Shown here: positions 1 to 5,940 of the stretch, in pieces
How the letters are laid out: the number at the start of each line of letters is the position of its first letter
How positions within the stretch are numbered: the stretch's first letter is position 1
Source: an uncultured Bacteroidales bacterium
Lineage (GTDB): Bacteria; Bacteroidota; Bacteroidia; Bacteroidales; UBA932
NCBI GenBank assembly: GCA_902491795.1
Contig: CABUIX010000048.1
Location: 1 to 15,714, forward strand
Length of the DNA stretch: 15,714 nt
Reading direction: 5' to 3'
Made by a program: the position numbers and the translations under genes
Notes under the pieces: model-generated
What the model was told of the DNA's origin: nothing
The model's database searches: none
The model's input: the letters and a program-made list of their open reading frames with translations, nothing else

Positions 1-505
1 GCTTACCCTCTGCACCTCGTACCATTCGTCTATGTCGGTCGCCTTTGCTGTCTTCTTGATTCCGAGACTGTCGTATATCTTCTGGAGTGCCGCCTTGACT
101 TTGGCTGACGGAATCCATGTCTGCTTCTTCAGTTCCAAGTCCAGCATTTCAACGACCTTGACAGCAAAGTTCTTTCGGCTCTCCTCTATCAGCCTGCGTT
201 TTATGTTCGACTGGTGGTATTTCATCTTCTTCACTTCCGCTGCACCTATCTTCTCGTATGCTTCCCTCACGAGCGGATTCTTCGTCTCTATCAGCACTCT
301 CTCCGGATTGGGGTTGAAGCATCTTCGGCTCGCTCTCCCTTATCTCACAGTATCTCTCGAACAGGTCTTTGAACTTTGCCCTCTGTGACAATACCGCCGC
401 CATTTTAGGCTCTGAATAGCTGTCACTGTTCGTTATCTCCATACCCTGTCTTTTCATCTCGTCCTCCACTGTGTTGCCTGCCGTATATATGCCGTTCACT
501 GTCTT
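1..505 (-). pseudogene. C-terminal part of the helicase gene, frameshifted, running off the window
   Basis: Past the TGA at 506-508 the helicase frame stays open for about 60 codons, down to the residues EIRESEPK near 325. It then turns into a low-complexity, shadow-like translation. One base further along, the +1 frame reads FNPNPERVLIETKNPL from about position 318 and stays open to position 1, passing through KIYDSLGIKKTAKATD and ending DEWYEVQRVS. That frame has a stop (TAA) about 30 nt upstream of the junction, so the switch must lie close to 319-330; removing one base there joins both halves. The AKATD-type ending resembles the C-terminal tails I recall from long helicase proteins of Bacteroidota phages, so I read this as the helicase C-terminus rather than a separate gene. 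An independent gene starting at the GTG at 497-499 is possible. The true end lies left of the window. Confidence 0.6.
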
Positions 506-1681
506 TCAGTTGAGAATCTCGAACTTTGCCATGTTCCTGTCCACTTTATATGTCCCTCCATTGTTGATTATATATCTTTCATCGCTGTATGATATGATTT
601 CCTGAGTCTTTGGCTTTATCCTCTCCGGTGCCGAATTGAGCCATTGTACATATTCCTCCGCCTCCTCCACTCTCTTCCATGTGGCCTCCTTGAACTGCCC
701 GAATGTGGTGTCCTTATATGGAAGCGTGTCATACAGGTGTACTATCTCCTTATATCTTGAATCCCTTACCCGTCCGCATATCTGTATCATCGAGGTGGAT
801 ATGTCTATGAGGGTGTGTCTTTTCATCGTGTCGCTGATTATGAATGTCATTCCGTCCCTGTCGTAGATGTCGCATCCGTTGAACACCGTGGAAGTGTAAA
901 GGTTGATTCTCCTTACAGGTTCGGAAGTGCTGCCAGTCGGGAATCCTGCAAGTTTCATCCTGTTCTCGTCATTGTCCGCGCATACGATTCTTGCTATGTC
1001 GGGAGAGACTTTCAGTGTGTCTATGACTGCCTTTGCCCCCTCCACGCTGTTAAGGAAGATATGCAGGTTGTACGAGGAATCATGCTTCAGTGTGTCCTTG
1101 CATATTCCGACCATGTATTTCAGCGGACTTCCCTCTATCCTGTGGCTTCTTACCTTTATCGGCTCTATATGCGGCCATTCTATCCTGTATTCCGGCAGCC
1201 CGAGAAGTTCTTCAAGCCAGTATTCCCTCTCTATCGGGGTTGCGGACATGTAGGTTACCCTCTTGAAGTCCCCAGTAATGGACAGCAGGTTTCTTATCGC
1301 ACTGTTCCGGAAACTGTACTGGTTGAACAATAAATGCCATTCGTCCACGCACAGGTGCATCTCTCCATATGGGTCATATCCGAGGGAAGCCAGTGTCCTG
1401 CATACTTTCGGCACTGAATCGTAGGTCGTCATTATCTTCGGGAGGTCTCCGTGGATTTGCATATAGTCCGCAATTTCCTTTGTCTTGTCTCCCTCTCCGT
1501 ATATCGGCAGCAGGACTGGTTTGTTCTCGCTGTTCTCCGGAAACTGTGCGGCCTTGTTGCGTATGAGTTCCGTGAATGGCGCCGCTATCAGTGTCGGTGT
1601 CCTTTGTACGGTTGCCATAGTTGTAGCACCGCATCCTGTCGTCCCCTTGCTCAATATGCAGTTCTCCGGTATCTTCTCCAT
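506..1681 (-). CDS. SF2-type (DEAD/DEAH-like) helicase core, phage/plasmid family, probably part of a broken longer gene
   Basis: The 391-residue frame shows superfamily 2 helicase motifs in order: a P-loop-like GTTGCGATT (residues 13-21), a Walker B box DEWH (113-116), motif III SAT within MSATPI (145-150), a motif V-like TSTVFNGCD (263-271) and motif VI QICGRVR (300-306). It would act as an ATP-driven DNA or RNA translocase, probably in element replication. The P-loop lacks the usual lysine (GxGKT is replaced by GCGAT); I recall related phage proteins with GCG-T variants, so this may be a family trait. The ATG at 1679-1681 follows directly after an in-frame TGA (1682-1684). Upstream codons in the same frame encode a plausible N-terminus, so the real gene probably began at 1774. 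Downstream the frame also continues past its TGA. Function is inferred from motifs only. Confidence 0.75.
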   Translation of the reverse strand: MEKIPENCILSKGTTGCGATTMATVQRTPTLIAAPFTELIRNKAAQFPENSENKPVLLPIYGEGDKTKEIADYMQIHGDLPKIMTTYDSVPKVCRTLASLGYDPYGEMHLCVDEWHLLFNQYSFRNSAIRNLLSITGDFKRVTYMSATPIEREYWLEELLGLPEYRIEWPHIEPIKVRSHRIEGSPLKYMVGICKDTLKHDSSYNLHIFLNSVEGAKAVIDTLKVSPDIARIVCADNDENRMKLAGFPTGSTSEPVRRINLYTSTVFNGCDIYDRDGMTFIISDTMKRHTLIDISTSMIQICGRVRDSRYKEIVHLYDTLPYKDTTFGQFKEATWKRVEEAEEYVQWLNSAPERIKPKTQEIISYSDERYIINNGGTYKVDRNMAKFEILN

Positions 1682-1774
1682 TCAGTCTCCGAGGTGTCTT
1701 GCTCCCTCCGGGGCTGTTATCTTCGTGTCTCTTGAATTGGTCGTTGTTTGATTGTCATTTTCGTATTTACGCAT
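1682..1774 (-). pseudogene. N-terminal 30 codons of the helicase gene, cut off by an in-frame TGA
   Basis: An ATG at 1772-1774 opens 30 codons, ending ITAPEGARHLGD, then TGA at 1682-1684, directly abutting and in frame with the helicase ATG at 1681. I recall related helicases with an N-terminal APxGxRYxSxW segment just before the P-loop region; the tryptophan would fall exactly on this TGA, which differs from TGG by one base. I therefore read it as the true N-terminus followed by a nonsense change. The alternative is a tiny upstream peptide whose stop couples to the helicase start (TGAATG). Confidence 0.5.
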
Positions 1775-2352
1775 AACGATATAGATTTTGTTTTTGGAAT
1801 TAAAACAGACTGATATTCAGCCATATCTTTTACATATACCGATTACCATAACTTTTGAGTAATGGAATTTGTCTATTATAGACTTTGAATTTCGCAACTC
1901 AAAAACCATGGCGGTTCTCGGAATCTCGTTTATCTGGAATCTCTTTAGGTCTTTAAAGCCGCTCTGAAAATATGGTAAGTCAAGGCATAGTAAAGGGAGC
2001 AGGCATTTTCAGCCCCTCCCTCTTATCTGTGTATCGTTACGCATATATGACCGGCTTCTCCGTGACCTTCTAGGAATCAGCCTGTGACAGGACTTGTCAT
2101 CCCTGTCTCTTTGAATTTCTTATACGAATATAGTAAAAATTTTCGAGACTTCCAAACCTAAATCCATTGAAAATAAGGATGTTGAATCTGCCGGGGTGGT
2201 AACTTCATCCGGCTGTTAGTTGTGGCTTCCGCTGTGTTTCGTGGTGTCTGTAAGTCCGCAAATGCTGATTCTCCACTGAAAATTGTTTTGGATTCTCCGG
2301 CACTGCCTACAATAAATTATGGCAATTATTTCTTTTAGCACATAAAAATTTA
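1775..2352. other. About 580-base gap without a convincing gene
   Basis: No reading frame here looks coding. It separates the minus-strand helicase gene from the plus-strand gene at 2386, so it should hold the control region of the helicase gene, but I find no TAnnTTTG element facing the helicase. It contains the nested inverted repeat at 1853-1904, a near-repeat of GGAATCTC (around 1919-1927 and 1936-1943), and an imperfect hairpin at 1995-2020 (GGGAG and GGC pairing with GCC and CTCCC). It could hold a replication origin, operator or small RNA, or simply be decayed sequence. Confidence 0.5.
1853..1904. repeat. Nested inverted repeat
   Basis: An outer perfect 8-bp dyad (TTTTGAGT at 1853-1860, ACTCAAAA at 1897-1904) encloses an inner perfect 5-bp dyad with a 3-base loop (GTCTA at 1871-1875, TAGAC at 1879-1883). 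GAATTT also occurs on both sides of the inner dyad. The site lies about 80-130 nt upstream of the first helicase-frame ATG. It could be an operator or an origin-associated structure; the sequence alone does not say which. Confidence 0.5.
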
Positions 2353-2360
2353 TATTTTTG
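2353..2360 (+). promoter_or_regulatory. Bacteroidota -7 promoter element for the 2386 gene
   Basis: TATTTTTG matches TAnnTTTG and lies 25 nt before the ATG at 2386, in very AT-rich DNA. I do not see a well-spaced -33 TTG element, so the promoter is only partly supported. Confidence 0.45.
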
Positions 2361-2385
2361 TCATAAACTTAAACAATTTAGAGTT

Positions 2386-2790
2386 ATGTTCTCTGTTCAA
2401 GCAGTAAGTTATTATTCACGGAAACATATTTATATTGATGTTTTTAGATTTAAGAAAAATGCAATTGAGTGTTATAACTATCTAAAAAATGAGGTAGATG
2501 AATATGCTGCACAACATGGATATCGTACAACCGAAGAACTAACTCATATCAATAAGACAGGGCGTTACTTTAAGATTGGGTATATATGTATAGACCAAAA
2601 CAATTTTTTACTGTTTATGTTGGAATTGTATAATGTGTCTAATTCTGGTTTTCGAGAATTTATTGAAAACAATTATTGCGAAATAAATGGGAAAATAATT
2701 CCTCGTTATATATATGAAGAACAAGTTTGGAGAAGTGAATTCCCAAATTTATTTACAAGTAATATTACAGTTCCATTGATAGTTAAGTGA
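2386..2790 (+). CDS. AT-rich orphan gene of unknown function
   Basis: The 134-residue protein is not recognised. It has no signal peptide, membrane segment or familiar catalytic motif. It is rich in Tyr, Phe, Asn and Ile, with stretches such as YFKIGYICIDQNNF and EFIENNYCEINGK, suggesting a compact cytoplasmic alpha/beta protein. The gene is strikingly AT-rich compared with all neighbours and is the only plus-strand gene in this part of the element, with its own TAnnTTTG element at 2353-2360. These traits resemble separately acquired cargo genes of mobile elements, such as defence, immunity or regulatory genes; that is inference. It starts with ATG 25 nt after the promoter element and ends in TGA. 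A short hairpin (GCCACA 2793-2798 with TGTGGC 2807-2812) follows the stop but lacks a T-tract. Confidence 0.72.
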   Translation: MFSVQAVSYYSRKHIYIDVFRFKKNAIECYNYLKNEVDEYAAQHGYRTTEELTHINKTGRYFKIGYICIDQNNFLLFMLELYNVSNSGFREFIENNYCEINGKIIPRYIYEEQVWRSEFPNLFTSNITVPLIVK

Positions 2791-2834
2791 TAGCCACACT
2801 ATCTTATGTGGCGAACTGTTATTGAAAGAGCAGG

Positions 2835-2858
2835 GGGATGTCCTATGTCGGGATGTCC
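2835..2858. repeat. Short direct repeat GGGATGTCC x2
   Basis: Two perfect copies of the 9-mer occur at 2835-2843 and 2850-2858, one every 15 bp. They sit between the convergent ends of the 2386 gene and the minus-strand 161-residue gene. The flanking GGGG and CCCC runs could also form a weak 5-6 bp stem. No T-tract makes this a convincing terminator. Confidence 0.35.
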
Positions 2859-2887
2859 CCTTGTCTCTTTATATGGATGCGTGGCTC

Positions 2888-3373
2888 TCACTGGGGTTGG
2901 GTCGAGAACACATCCTTGATTTCCTGCGAGTAGACTATGCTTCCGTGGGGGAATGTCAGTTTGCGGTTCTGGAATGTCCTGCCGTTGGAGGTTCTGATGA
3001 AGTCCCTTACGGTCTGGGCGTATTCGATGTGCCGGTACTGGTGACATTGGAGCCAGTCGATTCCCTTTGTCATATCGGGGTCTGGATTGCTGCTGCCGAT
3101 GTCCACGAGCCCCTGCGAACCTCCGATGAGGAACGAGAGTACGAAGCCCTCTATCTCCCTGTTCAGAAGAAGCGCGAAGTCGAGTTCTATTGTCCCTCCG
3201 TAGCGGAGTCCAGTCCAGTAGTAGGCTTGTCCGCTCTGGTCTATTCTCGGGGTGAGGATTAGCGAGGTGTCGGGGAAGTTCTCTGCCGCCGTTCTGATGA
3301 GTGAGACGAGCTGCGCGTTGGTCATTCCCTTGAGTTCGTTGCGCTGATAGGGTGTGAATGCTGTGCTGTTCAT
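2888..3373 (-). CDS. Unknown 161-residue protein next to the recombinase
   Basis: I do not recognise the family. The protein is soluble-looking, with no signal peptide or membrane segment. It contains a glycine-rich central part (YYWTGLRYGGTIELDF, then GFVLSFLIGGSQGL at about residues 76-89) and a polar stretch DMTKGIDWLQCHQYRH (about 99-114). The N-terminal 30 residues look helical. It is read in the same direction as the recombinase, 99 nt downstream of its stop, with a hairpin between them, so it may be a separate unit or a read-through partner. Position beside the integrase suggests an accessory element gene (excision, immunity or regulation), but nothing in the residues proves this. The longer frame at 2799-3476 on the same strand is rejected as a shadow. 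Start is ATG at 3371-3373; stop is TGA. Confidence 0.72.
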   Translation of the reverse strand: MNSTAFTPYQRNELKGMTNAQLVSLIRTAAENFPDTSLILTPRIDQSGQAYYWTGLRYGGTIELDFALLLNREIEGFVLSFLIGGSQGLVDIGSSNPDPDMTKGIDWLQCHQYRHIEYAQTVRDFIRTSNGRTFQNRKLTFPHGSIVYSQEIKDVFSTQPQ

Positions 3374-3407
3374 GGTGATTGTGTTTAATGGTTGTCGGGT
3401 ATAAAGG

Positions 3408-3435
3408 AAAGGACAGGATATTGCACCTGCCCTTT
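3408..3435 (-). terminator. Possible terminator after the recombinase gene
   Basis: AAAGGACAGG (3408-3417) pairs with CCTGCCCTTT (3426-3435) with one mismatch around an 8-base loop. Read on the minus strand it lies 38 nt past the recombinase stop and is followed by CCTTTAT, a poor T-tract. It may weaken transcription into the 161-residue gene. Confidence 0.35.
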
Positions 3436-3472
3436 GCCGTTGCTTGGATTGTGTTTGAGTTAGATTGGAGAT

Positions 3473-4684
3473 TCACAGCAGATTCTTCATCGCTTCGTCT
3501 ATCTGGGAGTTCTCGAAACTGTCGAGATAAATCTGCGTGGTTTCAAGGTCTGAATGCCCGAGACTTTCACTGATTATCGCGATATTCACTCCAGACCTTT
3601 TCAAGACGGTGGCAAATGTGTGTCGGGCTACATAGGTGGTCAGATTCACTTTCAAACCTGCCATTTCCGCTATGCGTTTCAAGTTGGTGTTTACATGGCC
3701 GATTACCTTGTGTACGCGGTTGCATATCTGCTGTTCGCTCTTGTGGATATGCCTGTCGAGAATCGGGAAGATATAATCCTCGGGACTTGCATCCTGTCTG
3801 GAATATCTGTCCATGATAGCCTTTGTCTGGGGCAGTATCGGACTGTTCAATTCCTTGCCTGTCTTGTGCCGCTGGTAATAGATTCTTCCGTTCTGGATAT
3901 CACTGTACCGCAATGAGGCTATGTCCTTGAAATTAATCCCAGCGACATAGTAGCTGAACAGGAACATGTCCCGTGCAAATGACTGTGAATATGATTCCCT
4001 GCTTTCCGGAAGTTCAAGCGACTGTATCTTCCGCACATCCTCTTTGGTTATCGCCCTCTTTCGGGTCGGCTTCCAGAACCTGCCGATGTTGTACTGCTTG
4101 AAAGGATTGTCGGTCTCGGCAAAGACTTTCTGCTTGACGGCCTTGTTGTATACGGCTCGGAGGACACTGAAAGATGTCGCAAGACTGTTGCTGCCGTTGC
4201 CTTTGCGTATCATGTAGGCTTCGAAGTCCTGCAGGAACTGCAAATCCACCTGCTCGAACCGCTTCTTTCCGAGATTGCAGTGCTCCAGCAGGTGTCGGCA
4301 GGTTTCGTACTTGGATGCCGTTCCTACCTTGCCTATGCTTTTCATATAGGCTATCTGCTGTTGGAAATATTCGGAAACAGTGCAGTTGATATACTTGCTT
4401 TTCTGACCGAACAGGGTATCGAAAGTGACCTCAATATCAAGAACCGTCAATTTGTCTATGAGTTTCTGATATTCGGCGAGTTTCTCTTTCAGTTGGTAGT
4501 TTAAAGATTCACTGTCCGGATATGAGGGAATGATTCGCTGTTCTGATTCGTTCCAACAATCCTGCGGTATCGATATGCCGCTGCTGATGTATTTGCATTG
4601 CCTTTTTTGGGTGAAACGGAAGAACAATGGACAGTTTCCGTTTGCATAAATGCGGTCTTTCCGCTGTACAATCTTGATATTCAT
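3473..4684 (-). CDS. Tyrosine recombinase / integrase (Bacteroidota mobile-element type)
   Basis: The 403-residue protein has the three-part layout of the family: an N-terminal arm-site-binding part (about 1-95), a SAM-like core-binding part (about 100-215) and a C-terminal catalytic domain. Visible catalytic positions are the lysine in RHKTGK, the ARHTFAT box (R, H), the second histidine in LGHSD, and the nucleophile tyrosine in TTQIYLDSF near the C-terminus. The position usually held by the first catalytic arginine reads AGINFKDIASLRY, with asparagine; several Bacteroidota recombinases lack the canonical arginine there, so this may not mean loss of activity. It would cut and rejoin att sites for integration and excision. 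It is transcribed away from the tRNA-like scar 130 nt upstream. Start ATG 4682-4684; stop TGA; length normal; no visible damage. Confidence 0.93.
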   Translation of the reverse strand: MNIKIVQRKDRIYANGNCPLFFRFTQKRQCKYISSGISIPQDCWNESEQRIIPSYPDSESLNYQLKEKLAEYQKLIDKLTVLDIEVTFDTLFGQKSKYINCTVSEYFQQQIAYMKSIGKVGTASKYETCRHLLEHCNLGKKRFEQVDLQFLQDFEAYMIRKGNGSNSLATSFSVLRAVYNKAVKQKVFAETDNPFKQYNIGRFWKPTRKRAITKEDVRKIQSLELPESRESYSQSFARDMFLFSYYVAGINFKDIASLRYSDIQNGRIYYQRHKTGKELNSPILPQTKAIMDRYSRQDASPEDYIFPILDRHIHKSEQQICNRVHKVIGHVNTNLKRIAEMAGLKVNLTTYVARHTFATVLKRSGVNIAIISESLGHSDLETTQIYLDSFENSQIDEAMKNLL

Positions 4685-4715
4685 GATTTTGAATGATTGT
4701 ACAGATATTGTCGGT

Positions 4716-4739
4716 GTTTTACACTGCGTTTAACACTGC
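4716..4739. repeat. 12-bp tandem direct repeat, probable integrase arm-type sites
   Basis: GTTTTACACTGC (4716-4727) is followed directly by GTTTAACACTGC (4728-4739), with one mismatch. It lies between the recombinase start (4684) and the tRNA-like sequence (4812). Tyrosine recombinases of this kind bind short direct repeats beside the crossover site and often control their own promoter there. The assignment is by position and form only. Confidence 0.5.
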
Positions 4740-4811
4740 CGAGAAGTTAAAACAACTTGTCGTTCTCAACCAATCATCGCCACACCCTCTAATTCGCTGA
4801 TAATCAGCCCT

Positions 4812-4921
4812 GCGGAAATAGCTCAGTTGCGTAGCCTTGAAAGACGGAGTCTTTTAAGGTCTTGGAGCAGCATTCCTTGCCAAGGTTGAGGTCGCGGGTC
4901 CGAGTCCCGTTTTCCGCTCCA
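4812..4921 (+). pseudogene. Broken tRNA-Gly(GCC)-like sequence, probable attachment-site scar
   Basis: The first 18 bases (to 4829) match a Bacteroidota tRNA-Gly acceptor strand and start of the D-arm. The end (from about 4876) gives the TTGCCAA anticodon loop, a T-arm, the pairing acceptor strand TTTCCGC, discriminator T and an encoded CCA. Three things are wrong. About 33 extra bases sit in the D-loop region, forming their own hairpin (CCTTGAAAGAC 4835-4845 with GTCTTTTAAGG 4849-4859). The 5' side of the anticodon stem (ATTCC) fails to pair fully with GGTTG. The T-loop reads TCCGAGT instead of TTCGAGT. The total is 110 nt against about 76 for a normal tRNA-Gly. Beside an integrase, it is best read as a tRNA copy altered by integration. 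A functional tRNA with an extra arm seems unlikely. Confidence 0.62.
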
Positions 4922-4924
4922 TAG

Positions 4925-4953
4925 AGACTTCCTGTTTCGGAAGTCTTTTTTTT
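4925..4953 (+). terminator. Intrinsic terminator after the tRNA-like sequence
   Basis: AGACTTCC (4925-4932) pairs perfectly with GGAAGTCT (4939-4946) around a 6-base loop, followed by a run of Ts to 4953. It sits 3 nt after the CCA end, the normal place for a tRNA terminator, so this locus once ended a real tRNA transcript. Confidence 0.82.
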
Positions 4954-4971
4954 GTGACAATTTCTCCAGCC

Positions 4972-5299
4972 ATGGTCAAGACTCTTCTGATGATAGGTGC
5001 CGGCAGCTTTGCCGGAGGATTTCCATGGGGCACGCTGGCTGTCAATGTTGCCGGATGTTTCGCAATAGGTCTTTTGTATGGTATTTTTGGCCGCAACTGT
5101 CTGTTGAACGAGAATCTGCGGCTCTTTTTTTACCGTGGGAATCTGCGGAGGATTCACCACGTTTTCGACATTTGTCCATGAGGGGTATATGCTGATAGGC
5201 GAAAGGAGCTTCACGGCCTTTGTCGTTTATGCCGTCCTGAGTTTTACCCTTGGGCTGCTTGCCGTTCATGCCGGTCATCTGGCCGTGAAAATGGCGTGA
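4972..5299 (+). pseudogene. crcB: Broken crcB/Fluc fluoride channel gene
   Basis: From the ATG at 4972 the frame reads a CrcB start (VKTLLMIGAGSFAGG), then jumps directly to FPWGTLAVNVAGCFAIG. The family normally has roughly 15-20 residues between these, including the first helix end with its RY, so an in-frame internal deletion is likely. At the 7-T run 5125-5131 the frame shifts by one base. In the next frame the protein continues as TVGICGGFTTFSTF to a TGA at 5297-5299. Removing one T restores the frame. The conserved VN of the second helix and the TTFSTF box are still present. Intact CrcB is a small four-helix membrane protein that dimerises and exports fluoride. Two lesions argue for a pseudogene; the homopolymer shift alone could be a sequencing error. 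It lies just outside the element scar. Confidence 0.82.
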
Positions 5300-5302
5300 A
5301 TC

Positions 5303-5791
5303 CTACTCCTGCAACAGCAGTTCGAAATATAGAAGATCCAGAAGCTTGCCGAATTTGAGGCCTGCGTTTTTGAGTCTTCCGACCTGTTCGAATCCGAATT
5401 TGCGCGACAGGGTCTGACTTGCGGCGTTGTCTGCGGTGACCAGGCTGAATATTGCACGGTAGCCGCGGGAGCGGCATTCATCTGTCATTTTTTTGAACAG
5501 CCCGCTGCCGATGCCCTTCCCGGTGAAGCCGTGCAGGATATATGCCGAGATTTCCACGCTCCCTTTGAATGCTGCCCGTTCGCCCAGTTGGTGCACATAG
5601 CAGTAGCCGTCGACGCGGCCTTCGCTCTCATGCACGAAATACGGGAATTCCGATGAAATCTTTTCGATTCGTTGCTGCATTTCACTGACACTCAATGCCT
5701 CTGTCTCGAAGGTTACTGTAGTGTGCAGGATATAGTAGTTGTATATTTCCGTTATGTCCCTGGCGTCCTGCGGGCTTACTTTCCTTATCAT
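5303..5791 (-). CDS. GNAT N-acetyltransferase, phosphinothricin acetyltransferase-like
   Basis: The 162-residue protein from the ATG at 5789-5791 (MIRKVSP) follows the Pat/MnaT-like GNAT pattern. It has an early IYNYYI and TTVTFET stretch (about residues 17-30), a central EISAYI strand, the acetyl-CoA binding loop GFTGKGIGSGLF, NAASQTLSRKFGF near the end, and a C-terminal KFGKLLDLLYFE. Members move an acetyl group from acetyl-CoA to small amines such as methionine sulfone, sulfoximine or phosphinothricin; the substrate here is unknown. A TTG start ten codons upstream is possible, but it overlaps a TAnnTTTG promoter element (5819-5826, minus), which favours the ATG. The gene ends 3 nt after the crcB stop on the opposite strand and looks intact. 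Confidence 0.85.
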   Translation of the reverse strand: MIRKVSPQDARDITEIYNYYILHTTVTFETEALSVSEMQQRIEKISSEFPYFVHESEGRVDGYCYVHQLGERAAFKGSVEISAYILHGFTGKGIGSGLFKKMTDECRSRGYRAIFSLVTADNAASQTLSRKFGFEQVGRLKNAGLKFGKLLDLLYFELLLQE

Positions 5792-5818
5792 GAGTCTGAG
5801 TGTTTTTTGCTGCGGCGG

Positions 5819-5826
5819 CAAAGATA
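5819..5826 (-). promoter_or_regulatory. -7 promoter element of the acetyltransferase gene
   Basis: On the minus strand TATCTTTG matches TAnnTTTG, 27 nt before the ATG at 5791. It helps decide the start, because transcription from here would begin inside the longer TTG-initiated frame. No clear -33 element was found. Confidence 0.5.
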
Positions 5827-5887
5827 GTCATTTCGGTGAAAGATGGTTGCGTGAGGGCAAAAGTATAGGACAGTAAATTAATTATGC

Positions 5888-5895
5888 TATATTTG
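5888..5895 (+). promoter_or_regulatory. -7 promoter element of the DUF5686 gene
   Basis: TATATTTG matches TAnnTTTG and would give a leader of about 40 nt to the ATG at 5941. A GGAGGG purine run at 5929-5934 sits 6 nt before that ATG and supports it over the upstream ATG at 5884, which precedes the promoter element. Confidence 0.5.
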
Positions 5896-5940
5896 GGCGG
5901 TTTTGATATTGTTTTGTGTAACTTTTATGGAGGGTTGCCT

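Larger units (their letters stand above)
1..4921. mobile_element. Right end of an integrated phage-like or integrative element, probably decaying
   Basis: The stretch carries a tyrosine recombinase (3473-4684, minus) whose start lies about 130 nt from a broken tRNA-Gly-like sequence (4812-4921), with a 12-bp tandem repeat between them. This is the usual layout of an element end next to its attachment site. Inward lie two genes of unknown function and a helicase of a type I associate with Bacteroidota phages and plasmids. The helicase gene carries several apparent lesions, so the element is probably defective. The left end is outside the window, so size and class (prophage, integrative conjugative element or integrated plasmid) cannot be decided; no structural, packaging or conjugation gene is visible. 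The right boundary is inferred from the tRNA-like scar, not from a seen pair of att repeats. Confidence 0.62.

Noticed and set aside
32..388. Plus-strand open frame of 118 codons
   Set aside because: Antisense shadow of the helicase C-terminal frames on the minus strand; low-complexity Ser/Phe-rich translation.
506..1774. TGA read as tryptophan by an alternative genetic code in the element
   Set aside because: Neighbouring element genes end in TGA and the helicase uses TGG for Trp at several places; nonsense mutation is simpler. Kept as a minor option in the findings.
1817..2120. Helicase frame extended further upstream (few TAA/TAG codons for about 100 codons)
   Set aside because: It needs two more TGA read-throughs, and the translation is arginine/serine-rich and unlike a protein; probably chance.
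2799..3476. 225-codon minus-strand frame
   Set aside because: Shadow of the 161-residue gene in another frame; His/Arg/Pro-rich and overlapping the recombinase end.
4804..5214. Minus-strand frame containing GTRTRDLNLGK
   Set aside because: A well-known false protein: the antisense translation of a tRNA gene.
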